Positions 11,454 through 24,152 of a DNA stretch of 64,000 bases are shown here, piece after piece. Each line of letters starts with the position of its first letter. Position 1 is the stretch's first letter. The stretch covers positions 203,149 through 267,148 of the forward strand of contig CACRXP010000612.1 in the NCBI GenBank assembly GCA_902702965.1, in the 5' to 3' direction. Source of the stretch: Spirometra erinaceieuropaei (Eukaryota > Platyhelminthes > Cestoda > Diphyllobothriidea > Diphyllobothriidae). A program made the position numbers and the translations under genes. The notes under the pieces are model-generated. The model was not told the origin of the DNA and made no database searches. It was given only the letters and a program-made list of their open reading frames with translations.

Positions 11454-14400
11454 CAAGGGACTGTTACTTGTCTGCACAATAAATAAAGAACATGCCTTTT
11501 TGATCTACCTAGGAATCTGACGTGATAATTCTAACTTAATTTCGTATCTGTTTTCCAGTAGCATTTACTTCTTAACGTTTTTTTCTATGTTCATTCGGTC
11601 CTTTAAGCCTACTTCGGCTTACGTTTGTTTCTACATGCATAATATATATATAGGCTCCCAAGTGCAAGTTCAAATGCTAGGAAGGAACAAAAAGAGTGGT
11701 CACATAACGCCAATTTCAATTCATACAAGACATTTTTACTAATAATTTTAGTAGCATATTCAATGATTAACATAGTAAGGGTGAGACTTTTTGGAAGCTA
11801 CAGACATAACGCGAAACTAACCGGGTTTAACGGAGTAACGTGGATGCGTAGATTCAGGTTATTTCTGTAAAACGCAAATTTTGGCTTATCGATAAGTCAA
11901 GCACGTGTCTCGCCATCTGAAATTCTCACTCGGCGGGAACAACACTTTGTTCCTACGCGGGTGTCTGGAATTCGACTGATGTTTGCACCCCAAAAGAGAA
12001 AGACAGCATTTAATGTCCCAACGAGCAACCAATAACAGCTAAGGCCTTTTCATGATATTCGTTCTGATTTAAGATCTGTGTTCTACGGAATATGTATATC
12101 GTCTGTGAAATCATGTTGTTGCTTCATAAATGCGGCTAGAGGAGATTTTGGCTGCGTTGTCATGTTCGTGTGTTAAAATCATTTGGACTCAGTTATTGCG
12201 CCTGTTTATGATTATAAAATCGAATGTCCTAGCAATAGTTCACATTCTGATTTCCTCACTTAGAAATAATGTGGTTAATTTGCAACGTCAACTGCCGAAA
12301 ATTTTGAGCAAAAATCAGACAAAGATGAGTATCTTCGGCTTTCAGGCTGTTGAATGAGTATACCGGACGTACAACGTATTATGGGTGGCAAGTTGGACCG
12401 CATATTAGTGGAGATTAAAACAAGTTGGTGAACATGCATTTTCGATTACTCATCATCAGGCCAAAAAAGTGGCTTAAAAATTGAAAATAGGAGACTTTTT
12501 GGGGTGTATAAATGACTCAAGACCTATAACACTCATCATTCTCACGTCACCCGCATGACAGGGTTGCGTTTTATGGTCTTTAAATCAACAATGGAGGGCA
12601 AGAGTTACATGGGCTATGAGTGATGTTTGTAAATCGGGTACGCGAAGCACACATCAATGCCATTAAAAGTTTTTGACGAGTCCAATGTTTGTCGGAGACC
12701 GGCACTGGCCACGGGAATCTGAGCACTCGTATCAATGCCTGCTGTGAACATTACACTAGATTCACTAGCCTTACAGAAACTGCCTCGGCTGTAGCAAGAC
12801 AAGCTTGCTGGTGTCTAGTATACAACCTAAATGCCTTCTTTGACATCAACTCGGTGATTCGTATCGACAGCATGTGCAAATTAAGAACCCAAAGTCGATT
12901 TGTAATTCACTTTTGTCTAGGAATTCGGTATGTGTATACGTACTTTCTTTTTAAAAGAAATTCTTTAAAATAGTTGGCCATTATAAATCAACTGGAAAAA
13001 CCCCGCCGTTTAGCCCAATATTTTTAAAATTCTGTTCATGTTTTCGACAAAAATACTACTATATGTTACTCTATAATTTAAATTTATAAAGGGCACTTTA
13101 AAAAAATGTACGAATTAGCTAAATCTTTGTGCAAGTAACCCGCTGCAAATTAATACGCATGCATTTAGTTTATTCTGCTGCAAATATTTGCTATTGTTCT
13201 AACCATTACATCAAGGCGTGCCTTGTCACAATTTCCTGTACTTTGCTGAATTTCATATGATTTCTGATGGTCTCGGAGATCAAACTCTGCCATTAACGGC
13301 AATATAATGCATTATGCGCCGAAAACAGGCTAACGATGCCTTTTTATTTTTTTAAAACGGAAAAATTACTAGGTTAGATTGGCAGAAATTAGTAGTCTGG
13401 AATATCAGATTTTTCCATCTCATATTACGGAGCATTTTGGAAAAGCAGAGAGTTTATTTGCTCCAGCATGCTTGGTATGGCGCCAAATTCGCATTTTTCC
13501 GTAAAATGCGTCTTTGGTGCTCTTTGGCGGTGGGAGATGATATTCAGTCAACATGCAAAGAAATTTTCCGCGCAATTCGTTGTTTATTTTAGACATCGTA
13601 TAAAAATATGATTTTTTTCTTCAAACAATGCCTGTCTTTTGTCGAAAAACAGTGGGAGATGCTCCCGCATAAAGTTCAGATCTGGTCTTCATTTCACTAG
13701 TTCCATTTATTTGCTGAAATAGCGTGACTGGGCACAGAAGACATCAGTACGTCACGACGAAAACGCCAGTTCACCGGATCTTGAGGTTTTAAAGAAAGGT
13801 TCGTGCAGTTCATTTCAGATGAGTGCATTTAACGTCTGTTTTTCCATTAAGGTATCTGCTGGCGAACAAAATATTTTCCTGTGGATAAAGACTCAAAAGC
13901 GGCATGAATTCACCTAACAATTAGAAAATATTCTCACAAATACTATCTGAGTAAAAACGACCAAACATCATTTTTTAAGTGCCGTCAAGAGACAATCCGG
14001 TTTTCTGTGGCATCTAAAAACTTTGGCGAGTTTTCATTAAAATTAGTGTACATGTTATTTTGGACAATTGTGATTTAATATAGTTTGCAATTCTGACAAA
14101 GAAGGATCTACATAATCTGTCGATTTTCTTTTGTTTATCGTTAACTTGTAGCTTGTGTTTAAGCGTTGTCCACTTGCAACTAAAGTACATAAATTTAAAT
14201 ATATATTTTGCCACAAGCTAAAGTTTGGCAGTTTACCCGAATTTTGAACAACGAAATGTCTCCGCGACGGAATATGCCAGCTAGCAGATAAGCTCATGCC
14301 CTCGACTAACGTCAAACGTGCTGATCCGTAGGGATGGGCGTGGCTTGGAGAAAAAGCAATTAATTATCAATGCCCAGAACAAAAAGCATGGCATTCAGGA

Positions 14401-17400
14401 GACGTCGTGGAAAGTACGTTTTAACAAAATAAAACGACGTTAACCAGACGAAAGGCAAAAAGGCGACGACTTAATAATATCATGAGGATAAAAGCAGCTT
14501 AGTTTGAAAAAGGAAAAAAGTAAATAAATATAACAAAGGATATTTTGACTGAAAAGTCAGCATCGGCAAACGGCTGATAACAAAAAACAAAAAAACGGTT
14601 TTCTCTTGAGACGGCGGAAAGTAATATCTTTTCTAATAACTGATAATAAAATCGTTTGCCGGAAAACGTCTTATTATCTAGATACTAATACATCGCCAAT
14701 GCTCCAACAACAGTTGTCTCTATTTAATGCAGGCTATATTTAATGCCAAAACCAGGATAACCCAACTTTGACATAATCGACACTTCAAACGATTGATGAC
14801 TCAAGAAATTGCAGTCGGGATATGACTAAATGATCATTGATTGGTGCACAGTCAATCAAAATTACTGGAAGGGGCAGAAGTGCATGCTCTAAATTTCGGA
14901 TCCAAGTTTATCGGACCGAGTGCAGTCTTGCGCTGTCACCGAATGTTCGTCGGCAAGAACTTTGGTCTAATATTTCTGTGATGGCAATAGAGTTCCGGTT
15001 ATTGCATTGTTTTAATAGCTAAAAGTACTGCATGCCTTCTCCTTTAAATAAATAACAAGACTTTTTGATGTTCAGACCGTGTGTGGTTTTTGTAAATCCA
15101 CTAGTGTTTGCCACAATGTTGCCATTAAGAGTCTGCTTCTTATCATCTGGGACAGTTTGATAAAACTACTGTTCTTTCCTTTATACTTTTAGTTAAACAT
15201 CGCAGACTGGTTTGTTTCTCTGCTTCTTTTTCTAACAAAAACGGTGAGGAACCAAAACGCTCTGATAACTGACCTTTTCTGTCGGTCGAAGGTGCCTCCT
15301 ATCAGTCCCACCTGATGCGTTTAATCTTTCAGAGATAATTCAATAATCAGAGTATGACGGACATCAGTAATTGCCTGCCAAAGCTCATTACATTTCTCCA
15401 TCGGCTTTACAGACAACAGATATCTTAGATGTTATAGTGAATCGATAAAACTTTTACAAACCAACGCTGGCAAAGGTTTTAGCAACATGGTAGGTATTAA
15501 CTGACGATTATTCGACTGTGCATTCAAAAGACAATTACCTTAATTTATATTTGTGTCATTAGAAATACTTATAAGAACCAGCTAATTTCGATATAAAATA
15601 GGCGATTATACTTGATAAGACTGTAACGTGGACACATGCTTGCAGTTTAGTAATGGCCGTAATTCCATCGCCAATGATTGGCGTCAGATCTTGCAAGCAA
15701 TTAATTGTTTCAACCTACTTAAATGTGTGTGAAGGCTCCCGAGCGTACAAACGCGCTGCCTAGGATGTGCATCAAATGTTCGTGTCGTTTTCTGCACGCC
15801 TTAGGTTAAGGATTTGCCCACATAGTCCTTCGACTTGAAGGTCTGACAATAGTATTGCAATTCGCTAACCCTACGTTTGTCAGACCCGAAAAGGTGATTT
15901 ATTCTACAAAAGACGCAACGACCATGACTGACGACTAAGTAGTTTGTGCAGACTCCTGTACTCGGTTTTACTTATTCGGCTTCACTCTAACTGCTGGTAG
16001 CTGTGATCTCATCATTGACGTTAATGACTGGCAGAAGATACTCTAAACCGCCTGAGGCTTTTCTGGTCGTCAGTGCAGTTTGTATCGGCCTGTTTAGTCG
16101 CTACTAACTGAAGGCCTGTCCCAAGTCCTTCTCGATATAAGGATTTGCGTTGTACGCTCCATACTTGCCCCTGTCATTTATTGCGTGCATCATTTGACGA
16201 CTCCGCCTAGTCTTTAAACGATTTTATAATTTAAAAAAATTATTTTTTGCGGAAATTTATTTTTCAGGATTTCCACCAATATTGCCTATATTAACGTTAG
16301 TTGACCTACAACATTAAATGTAACCTGAAATTACAAAATTTGGTCACAAGCTATAATGGTAACCTTGGTAGTTTCTAATACTCGTTATCCAGAACTCGTT
16401 TGCTCTGCTCAAATGCCAACTGCAGTCGAACGGCCATCAGAGGCTGCGCATGGTAAAAATAATTGCTGGAATTATATGCACGTTCCATATTGATCCTCAG
16501 TGTCCTTATTTATCTCAAATATATTTTATTTAATACTTGTCTAAATCGTTTTTCTCCTGCACTTAGATGACGGCACACCATGTATCCCGAACATTCTGCA
16601 CTTAAATCAGTTATCTACTTTAAGGTTCTTCATTTAAGTGTGGCTAAGACAGAAAAACGCCTATTCATGGTGTATCGTATTTTTCTGTTTCTGAATTCTG
16701 CTCATATATTATAAGACATAGTTTTCATTTACCTGGGAAAAGTAGAGTTTTGAAAACAATTTCCCAATAACAAACCAGCAGTTAAAACTTTCCTCACATG
16801 TAAAACACGTAGCATACAGTTAGGGAACTCAATGCGCATATGCTACCAAAAATCAGCTTCTTAATTACTTTGAAAGTAAAAACGTAGTTTTAAACATAAG
16901 AATACCATTCTTTCAAGTGAAGTTTTATAACGACGGCTTTACCTACAAAGCCGGCATAAGAACACATTTAGGCATATCTTGTGTAAAATATATTTCATTT
17001 TATAGGGCCATCGGAAATCAGGACCAGAAAAGCGTTTACTACGTAAATACATTTTTTGCCCATTTCAAAAGTCCGTATCGTGGTACGTTAAAGTACATTT
17101 GGATTATGTTTCAGAATACCAACCAACATAAATAATCCTCTCAGATTGAAAAAGTAATACGGTATTTAAGTTAAGATTTCATGATATTGGCCGTCAACGG
17201 CATTCAAACTAATTGCTTAATCCCAAGTTGTTCAAAGATTGCAGTAGAAGGTGAGGACATTGGAAGGATAGAATGCAGTAATTACATGGCAAAAGCGTTA
17301 CGGAAAGGCACGCATCACATGCATAACGATTTTCCCCCCCCTACTGCAGACAGCCATATTTGATTCGATTACGACTTGCCTAATCGACGCAAAATGTTGT

Positions 17401-17664
17401 TTCCCAGATTGCATCAGTTGAGCGCCAGTAATAACCGGGACACGATGAGGAAAAACTGACTGTCCACTACAATTTGGCTTTGGAGGAGAGTAAAATGTAC
17501 ACAGTGAATCCGAGACTTTAGACAGCACGATGGTTAAATGTTTTTTATACCGTAAGTGCAGTGTGTCTCATAGTGGATTGCTATGGCTAATCACTATCTT
17601 TACTTTGTCTTGCGAAATGCGAAATACAATTTAAAGTCAGTCCTCTGGTTTGTGCAAAATCTAA
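11454..17664. other. No gene recognised (6.2 kb)
   Basis: AT-rich sequence. The densest ORF cluster is 12614-12973, with overlapping frames of 62 and 94 codons on opposite strands. Neither resembles a family I know. No intact transposon or RNA gene was seen. Two copies of gtgggagatg occur near 13529 and 13652, but I could not extend them into a repeat. Confidence 0.5.
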
Positions 17665-17716
17665 CATTCATTGATATTTTGGCAGATTTCGAATAATTCA
17701 TATTGACTCAACTGTG

Positions 17717-17721
17717 AAAAA
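17717..17721 (-). terminator. Pol III terminator of tRNA-like copy 1
   Basis: On the minus strand the tRNA-like 3' end is followed by GCCGAG and then TTTTT, the run of T that stops RNA polymerase III in animals. The same run sits at the same distance in copy 2. Confidence 0.6.
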
Positions 17722-17726
17722 CTCGG

Positions 17727-17807
17727 CGCCTCGGTGGGATTCGAACCCATGCAGTAAGGGGGAAGGCTTTAGTACAGCCAACGCTCTAACCACCTGAGCT
17801 ACGAGGC
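17727..17807 (-). tRNA. tRNA-like gene, copy 1 (anticodon uncertain)
   Basis: About 80 nt on the minus strand that fold as a cloverleaf. The acceptor pairs GCCTCG with CGAGGC. The D arm has GCTC/GAGC with the internal A-box TAGCTCAGGTGG. The T arm reads TGGGTTCGAATCCCA and contains an intact B-box. The anticodon stem closes with GGCT/AGCC, giving the 7-nt loop GTACTAA. That would make the anticodon ACT (Ser-like), and a variable region of about 15 nt would agree with a class II tRNA. A GTA (Tyr-like) reading would need a 9-nt loop. No CCA is encoded, as in nuclear genes. A T5 tract follows after about 6 nt. The paired second copy and the repeated flanks suggest either a tandem tRNA array or a tRNA-derived SINE head. 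A tRNA covariance-model search would decide. Confidence 0.6.
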
Positions 17808-18020
17808 CCCGCCGGACGACGCGAGTTATATCACACTTGGGTCAAGTTACGCGTCCAACCTACTGCAACGTCTGAAATCCACCAAATCTGATACAGTAAG
17901 TTGACTGCCCAAGCAGGATTTCCTAAGTAATTCACCTAGAATCCACCAGATGACTACTAGGCTCACGTAATTCATTAATATTTTGGCAGATTTTGAATAA
18001 TTCATATTGACCCAACTGTG

Positions 18021-18025
18021 AAAAA
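18021..18025 (-). terminator. Pol III terminator of tRNA-like copy 2
   Basis: A TTTTT run on the minus strand 6 nt after the tRNA-like 3' end, in the same position as in copy 1. Confidence 0.55.
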
Positions 18026-18030
18026 CTCGG

Positions 18031-18111
18031 CGCCTCGGTGGGATTCAGACCCACGCAGTAAGTGGGAAGGCCTTAGTACAGCCAACGCTCTAACCACCTG
18101 AGCTACGAGGC
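18031..18111 (-). tRNA. tRNA-like gene, copy 2 (B-box altered)
   Basis: Same fold and orientation as copy 1. The acceptor stem and D arm are identical. The T stem is now a perfect GTGGG/CCCAC. However, the T loop reads TCTGAAT in place of TTCGAAT, which damages the B-box and the conserved TTC of the T loop. The anticodon loop GTACTAA is kept, with a compensated stem extension (CTAAGGCC). A T5 tract lies at 18021-18025. The structure is well preserved, but the B-box change argues that this copy is transcribed poorly or is a pseudogene. Confidence 0.55.
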
Positions 18112-18437
18112 CGCGCCGGACGACGCGAGCCTAGTAGTCATCTGTTGGATTCTAGGTGAATTACTTAGAAACTCCTGCTTGGGCAGTCAACTTACTGTAT
18201 CAGATTTGGTGGATTCCAGACGTTGCAGTAGGTTGGGCGGGTAACTTGACCCAAGTGTGATAAAACTCGCGTCAGGAAACATTTTTCATAGTAGTTTTAT
18301 TTTCAAACCATGGTTTGTACAAGCGGTTGATTGAAAACTCAAATAAAAGCCAGAGTTAGGACGTGACCAGTATAATTTAACATATTTCGGTAATATAATT
18401 GACATGACAAGACTGTTTAGGTTATATTTTAAAATTG

Positions 18438-18490
18438 AACACGCATTTCAGAATTTCAATCAGCATTCTACTGGGCAGCGTATCTATTGT
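18438..18490. repeat. Relic of long-TIR element end
   Basis: The words acgcatttcagaatttcaat, then cagcattct, match the right TIR of the 35911-36900 element (cgcatttcagaatttcagccaacatttt). No other part of an element is clear nearby, so this would be a solitary, decayed TIR. Confidence 0.35.
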
Positions 18491-18500
18491 AGTAACACCT

Positions 18501-21500
18501 GGTCGTGTTTTTGAATCCCTACGGTCCAGAAGGTATCACGTTGGATTGACGTTCGTGTGCATTCCTGATCCATGTGAGCAACCGGTTCAACACCATTATG
18601 TTTTTCAGCTACTTCTGGTCAGTAAATTTACGCTTGTTATGTTAACTCCTCCCGTCTCTTTCTGCAATTAATAGCAAAGCCAAAACAAAAACGCCTTAGT
18701 AGAATCAGGTCCAAAAACGGTACATTTACGTTACCTTCCTCAGATCCTGAAAAAGTTAAGGCGCAATAAACTCGTAAGATGAAATGCTCTCAAATAAAGC
18801 ATACTTCACCTGGCACGGTTTTAAATTGACAGTTGCGTTAAATGTGTTGTCTCTAAACTGTCTTCTACAAAAATGTATTTTACCAGTGTTTTTTTTTCAA
18901 TTAGAGACAATTAGAGACTTTGCAAATTTTATGTGTTGATGGCGAAGACCAAGCCATTGCAAATACTCATCGTTTGGTTTAAAATCACATTTACTAAAGC
19001 ATTACTAAGCCGACCGAACAAATTTTCCCTCAAACGAGTAGGTCAAAAGCTAGCAATCAGACTGACATGTGTTTTTGCGTCTGTCGCTCTTTTATTAATA
19101 ACCATTTCAACCCTCCGTTAACGTTTTGTATGAGACACCGAATTTCGCACTAATTAGCATGTACCACTATCAACTGATATAACTGTAGATTGTACTTTGC
19201 AGTTTAAAAATTGGTGTGGAATTTTAATGTAAAATTTTGCGTCAGAAAGTTTCACAAAATACGAACCGCCGGAGGTTGAATGAAAAATTCTCTACCCACT
19301 GCAATGGGAGTTATCAATTATCGCGCTCTACGTTGGTTACAGACAGCGGCACGTGCGGCACAGACATAAGAGTCCCTTGTTCCAAATTAAGCCTTACCTA
19401 TTTACAACCCAGGAAAACGCGTATGCAAAAAATATTTCTCGCTGGGAAAAAATTTCACTGTTTCACAAAGGCTGACAAACGACGGTTGCAAAGGACCCTA
19501 ATTTGGCGTAGGTAGAAAAGAAGAAGGAAATTTTTCAGGGACAAAGTGTTATCGCTTAAAAGGACCATGACGCGACTTTCAACTGGCCAAAGTGTCGTTT
19601 AAATTTTTTCTGTGTCTAAAAGTGCACCTTCGTTCTTTTTAAAGCAAAACCTTTAAATAGCAAAAAGATTGTCAGTAAGAACAACGGGCATCTCCAAACC
19701 CTTTGTGGTCGTAAGTCATGTGCTCGGTCATGTGCGTGGTAATTTTCTCACTACATCGTCTTTTTGCACACCTATGGTTAGGATCTGGACATAGGGAAAA
19801 TGGGCATGTTGCAAACCGCACCCTGATAACAGAGCAAAGTTTCCAAAAAGCGTATTATAGGTTAAACTCCACTGTCTTCTTTATGCGTTGGATTGTTACG
19901 AATCTCGTGACCTAGAGTTAGTCTGCGCCTGATTTCAGAATATTTGTAAAAAGTCAATAACTTCATGTTTGTTGTCGTGATGGGTTGGGTAAAATTGTTT
20001 TATAATTTTTTAGGAATACCGCTTTTTCCAGATATTAGACCGCCCATTCAATGATGTTCAGTGATACGCCTTGTTTTGCTATCAAACCTAAAAATGTGGT
20101 CCCGATTTCGCGACGGAGACTTTGCGTGACTATAGGAGCACCCAGGAGGAGCGGTTGGCATCGGTTCTTCCTCTTGTTTGCAGGGTGATTATCTGACATT
20201 AGATGTTCCATTTTAAGATATGGTTGCATGTTTCCTCCCATTACGACGGCTATTTTACCGCTGAATCGGAATCGATAAGAGAGGCAACTAAGCAGAGAAT
20301 AGAAAGCTAGCGAAAATACTTATTAGGAACTGGTCTTGTCTAACTGAGAGTTCTTAAAGTTTCGAGGAACACAAAGAGGTGAGGGATTTAAAGATGCAGG
20401 TCGCCAAGGAGTAATTTCGGTTTTTTGGCGTAATATTCGGCGGACAACAGGCATCTAACTGGTCGCAGTGCTTATGGATGTTGATCAATCCATTATAACT
20501 GGAGATCTGTGATTTTATTTGCATTTGACTGGAACTCTGCGGATGATGCAGGCTTTCCTACGACCTCCATGAGACAAGTCAGACAGGTTAAAAACGCGAA
20601 TGAACGGGCGGTGTGGAGGCAGGGGTCCACTGTGTCTACTCGTTGACGTCAAAGGTCAACACTGAGTCGGATATGTGAAATGAAAGATGTCTCTGCGCGT
20701 CAGTGATCCATCGTGCCGCTGCTTTGAATCTTGGTATCTGAGTGTCACTGCAACTCTCTGGTCTACTAGGAATCAGGGCAGCTTCTCAGTAGGTCAAAAT
20801 GAACTTTCGTTGATTAATGATTTGTAATTCAGGGGCCAATTTCGTGAATAGTTGCAGAGATTCAAGTTTTTTAGTCGGTCTGTTATTATGTTTTGCCAGA
20901 AATAGTTGAATTTAATTCGTTTATTTTCGCTGGCATTTAATTTCTGCTATTATTCCCTTCAATAGATGCAATCAAATCCAGACTTTGAGACCAAGATATA
21001 TTCATCGGGTTTTTCTCCCTATATAGTTTAACAAATTATAGTCCTTCGTCCTCTTTATAGTCACGTCGTGTATACACAGACGTGCCATTTTTGTCAACTT
21101 TTGACGCCTTCTCCAGATATGATTTTAAATGGTTTGTCTAAGCTTGTTTTTTAAGCAGAATCAAATATGTTTTGGGCAGAAAGTCTAAAGGACACATGAG
21201 GCCTTTTGCAGCCCGATTAATTGCTGCTGTCCAGTTGAGGATAAAATAGCGGCTTTCTCAAACACCCCTTAAGCAATGCATTCTTTACCTGTTTGAGCAT
21301 TTTTAAAACAGTTTCAAAGCAGTTTACCAAACACACTCAGCGGTCATCTTCTAGAAACTACGACAGTAAAGGTGACTTAAACCTGTAAGTGTACGTCGAT
21401 CAAAATATTTGTCAACAGAAAGTTTTGCTTACATGGGTAATATGCTGTTGCAATGATTTATGAGATTTCAAATACATGAAAATAAACAGCTTTACCTATT

Positions 21501-22933
21501 GCTTTTTTCCCAGTTTGTGCGATGAAACAGTGTTTAAAATAAACTGGTCAATTTAATTTTTTTCAAATGCGGGAGAAAAGTTGCAAGCAGATGATTTGAC
21601 ATCAAATTTAACGGTGCGTCTTTCAGTGCTTTAACTCTCACGAGAAATACAAGCTAAATCCTAGTCCTAAAGTTCGCTTTAGATTCAATATTACTTTAAT
21701 TCCCAATTAAGACTTTTGTCTTCAACATGCAACTACCTATAAAACGGGGAAATAAAATCTCGTGCTACTAACAATGTCAAGTCAAATTGCAAACTTATGA
21801 GTCGGAAATTCGGTCTGCGATTTATTTCTGAAAAGCATTTCTAGCGCAAACGTTGTGTAATATACGACAATTGCCCAAAGCGCGTTTCAGATGATTGTTT
21901 CGACCGAATAATATTGAATTATTGATGACTTTGATTTGTTATAATGAATTGACTATAGCATTCGGCAACAGGAGCCGTTCTTTTGGCAAGGACACATGAT
22001 ACTGGAGGAATTCTTTGTTGAGATCCTACTCACTTATTAATCAAATGGGCCTTTTTAGTTAAATTACGCACTTATATATTGCGAAGAAGTAAGTGTCGTT
22101 CTCTGCATCACATTAAAATCGATTTGTAGGCAGCGCCGATCATCGGATTAAGGCTAAGTTTTTGAATAGCACACTGACTTAAAACTGGCATGTGCAGATA
22201 AGTCATGAAAACAAAGGACAAATTACGTGTCAGGAAGCCGTTGGGTGTAGCGTATCCGATTCCCTGTCTAAACTACATTTGCAAGTACACTGGTCAGAAT
22301 TAATATAAGCTCGAGTCGTTCATGCACGAGCCTAAGGCAACTTTGCGACGGCGTGACGATTAATCTCAAGCGGGTGCTTACAACTTTGAAGCAGAATATG
22401 ACTTTAACTTTGAAACCCCAAGGGAAGTCCTTTACGGCGGAAACAAGACAAGCAGCGAATCGATTTAATCTCCCGCCTTGCATGACTTCACAGACAAACG
22501 ATATGTCAGTGTAGCAGATTTGCCTCCAGACTTGGTAAACAGATTGTCAAATGGCTGAAACCTTCAAGAAAGGACATAAACAGACAGTTTCAGCATCCAA
22601 GCAGTCTTCATCTGTATCATTGACACACTAGACTGGAATGTGCGGATTTGCCATTGATCGTAAATGTGATTGTCCCGTAGGGGTACTTTATTACATAAAT
22701 GACTGCGTATGTACGTCTAATCAGACTCTTCAATTTCGGCGGTCGCAGGCAACAACAGCTGAATTAAGGCTACATTAGCATGCCCACAACAATTCGGGCA
22801 ATGTAAAAACTCAGTGGTTGCAAAGAAACATGAGATTACATGCACAAATAGAGTCACAAAACTCTAAAAGCCCCCCCTCCACAGATTATTTAAGCTGTGG
22901 TTGTTTGTTTTTATCTTAAGGGTTTCATGCGCT
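18501..22933. other. No gene recognised (4.4 kb)
   Basis: Only short ORFs (up to 92 codons at 19237-19515) without a recognised domain. There is no cloverleaf, no RT motif and no long inverted repeat. Confidence 0.5.
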
Positions 22934-22935
22934 TA

Positions 22936-23912
22936 CAGTTGGTGGGCTGATTCATGAAATGTTAACCGAAATTCCGAAATGCGTTTTGTTTCGAAAAGAT
23001 TAATTAAGTAAAGTTATAAAACTAGAAAGTTGCAAAATAATTCTATAATATTTCAGTTACCACAGGATGCCGGTTTTCGTATGAACTTCCTTTCTGTTGC
23101 ATGCAAAACTACGCTTTAGTAAAAATGACTACTAACGTAACATGAACTTTTCTCGTTAATTTTTAATGCCCTAAGAAATTGAATTATACTTCAAAGAAGA
23201 CATACACAAACATATTCATTCCATTCCTTAGTCAGTAGGACATTAGGTTATCTTCTAATCTTATGCTCGGAGGAAGGGTTTCATTTGGTATTCAAAAACC
23301 TATTCAATTCCCGAATAATTTTGAACCGAGTCTCCCTTTAAAGCTGGATTCAAGGTTTCCAAACTACAATTCTTCGCGTGCGGAAGCCTACACATTTCTC
23401 TACGATAATAAAAGCGGACCATATAGGGTTCATAACATTAAGCAGCGGATTTGGTCTATGGTGTTAACTTTATAAGTCACACTGGTCAATGCAGACATGA
23501 CAATTTATGAACGACTATCTCACGGCATTTAAAAGTCCCAAAATTGGAAACATTTAAGACCGAATTATGTCCTTCTTTCGAGTATACAATTAGACGAAGA
23601 CGTCATCATCTATCGAATAAACAAATAAAATAATATTTTTGTGCATATTTACTATAAAATATATTTACGTTTTTAGGGCCTTGAAAATCAATAAGAAAAA
23701 TCATACTACTTTAGTAGTCGTTTTCTAACAGTGTTGTTCTTGTATGCAGCTAGAAGAAAATTCATTCAAAAGCCGGCATCCTGCCGTTACTAAAATATTA
23801 CAGATTTCTGCATCGGACTCACTAGTCTCACAACCCTACAAAGGTAATCCTTTTGAACCATAAACGCATTTCGAAAGTTCTTTTGACATTTCATGCGTTA
23901 GCCCACCTACTG
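22936..23912. mobile_element. Long-TIR element, copy B
   Basis: A 977-bp element flanked by TA on both sides (22934-22935 and 23913-23914). The left TIR starts CAGTTGGTGGGCTGATTCATG and the right TIR, reverse-complemented, starts CAGTAGGTGGGCTAACGCATG. Homology between the arms runs several hundred bases inward. It includes gccggttttcg/aaagccggcat and the gcatgc..aaaactac block. The centre holds ttcccgaataattttgaacc, the family core. The TA flanks and CAGT termini suggest a non-autonomous Tc1/mariner-type element. The 70-codon ORF at 23263 lies inside the core and is not a gene. Confidence 0.85.
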
Positions 23913-24074
23913 TAAAAAAGACTGGGGTCAGCGTGCGGCGCTGAAGACCGGTCAATAGTCGGCTGTTTCAAGGCTGGGCGATGACACGAAATAAGCCAGA
24001 AATGGTCATTTTTGTCTTCAGACCCGGTGGATAAAATTGTCGTGCCCTCAGCCTTTTTCCAATTGTGAAATACT

Positions 24075-24152
24075 CAGTGCTTCCAATGGAGTTCGAACGT
24101 ATGTTGCAAAATTCGAAGCTTTATTACACCCGGTAGTTTAGCCTCCTGGACA
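24075..24152 (-). repeat. Degenerate relic of tRNA-like unit U
   Basis: On the plus strand the order gtgaaatactcagtgcttcc, ggagttcgaacgta, gcaaaattcgaagctttattaca, gtagtttagcctcctgga follows the same plan as unit U (gtgaaaaactcggcgcctcgg, ggattcgaaccca, gaaggctttagtaca, ctaaccacctgag). The B-box core GTTCGAACTCC is recognisable. The acceptor and D stems are broken, so it cannot be a working tRNA. The call rests on a by-eye alignment. Confidence 0.35.

Larger units (their letters stand above)
17665..17817 (-). repeat. tRNA-containing repeat unit U, copy 1
   Basis: A 153-bp unit reading, on the plus strand, attcattgatattttggcag ... tgtgaaaaactcggcgcc, then a tRNA-like gene in antisense, then a GC-rich gccggac linker. 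It recurs almost unchanged at 17969-18122. The two copies are separated by the 150-bp arm described at 17818. On the minus strand the order is GC-rich leader, tRNA-like sequence, T5 tract and AT-rich tail, which is the layout of a Pol III transcription unit or a tRNA-derived SINE. Confidence 0.8.
17969..18122 (-). repeat. tRNA-containing repeat unit U, copy 2
   Basis: Second copy of the unit at 17665-17817, in the same orientation and offset by about 304 bp. It lies between the inverted arms. Confidence 0.8.
17818..18273. repeat. 150-bp inverted repeat bracketing a tRNA-like gene
   Basis: The left arm (17818-17967) starts gacgcgagttatatcacac and runs to ctactaggctcacgt. The right arm (18123-18273) is its reverse complement, starting acgcgagcctagtag and ending gtgtgataaaactcgcgtc. 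The arms are nearly identical by eye, with about a dozen differences. The 155-bp interior is unit U copy 2 with its tRNA-like gene. The whole 456-bp block could fold into a 150-bp hairpin with the tRNA in the loop. Both outer ends are GACGCGAG-like, as in a TIR element, but I saw no clear target duplication. The arm shares no coding sequence with known transposases. Confidence 0.85.
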
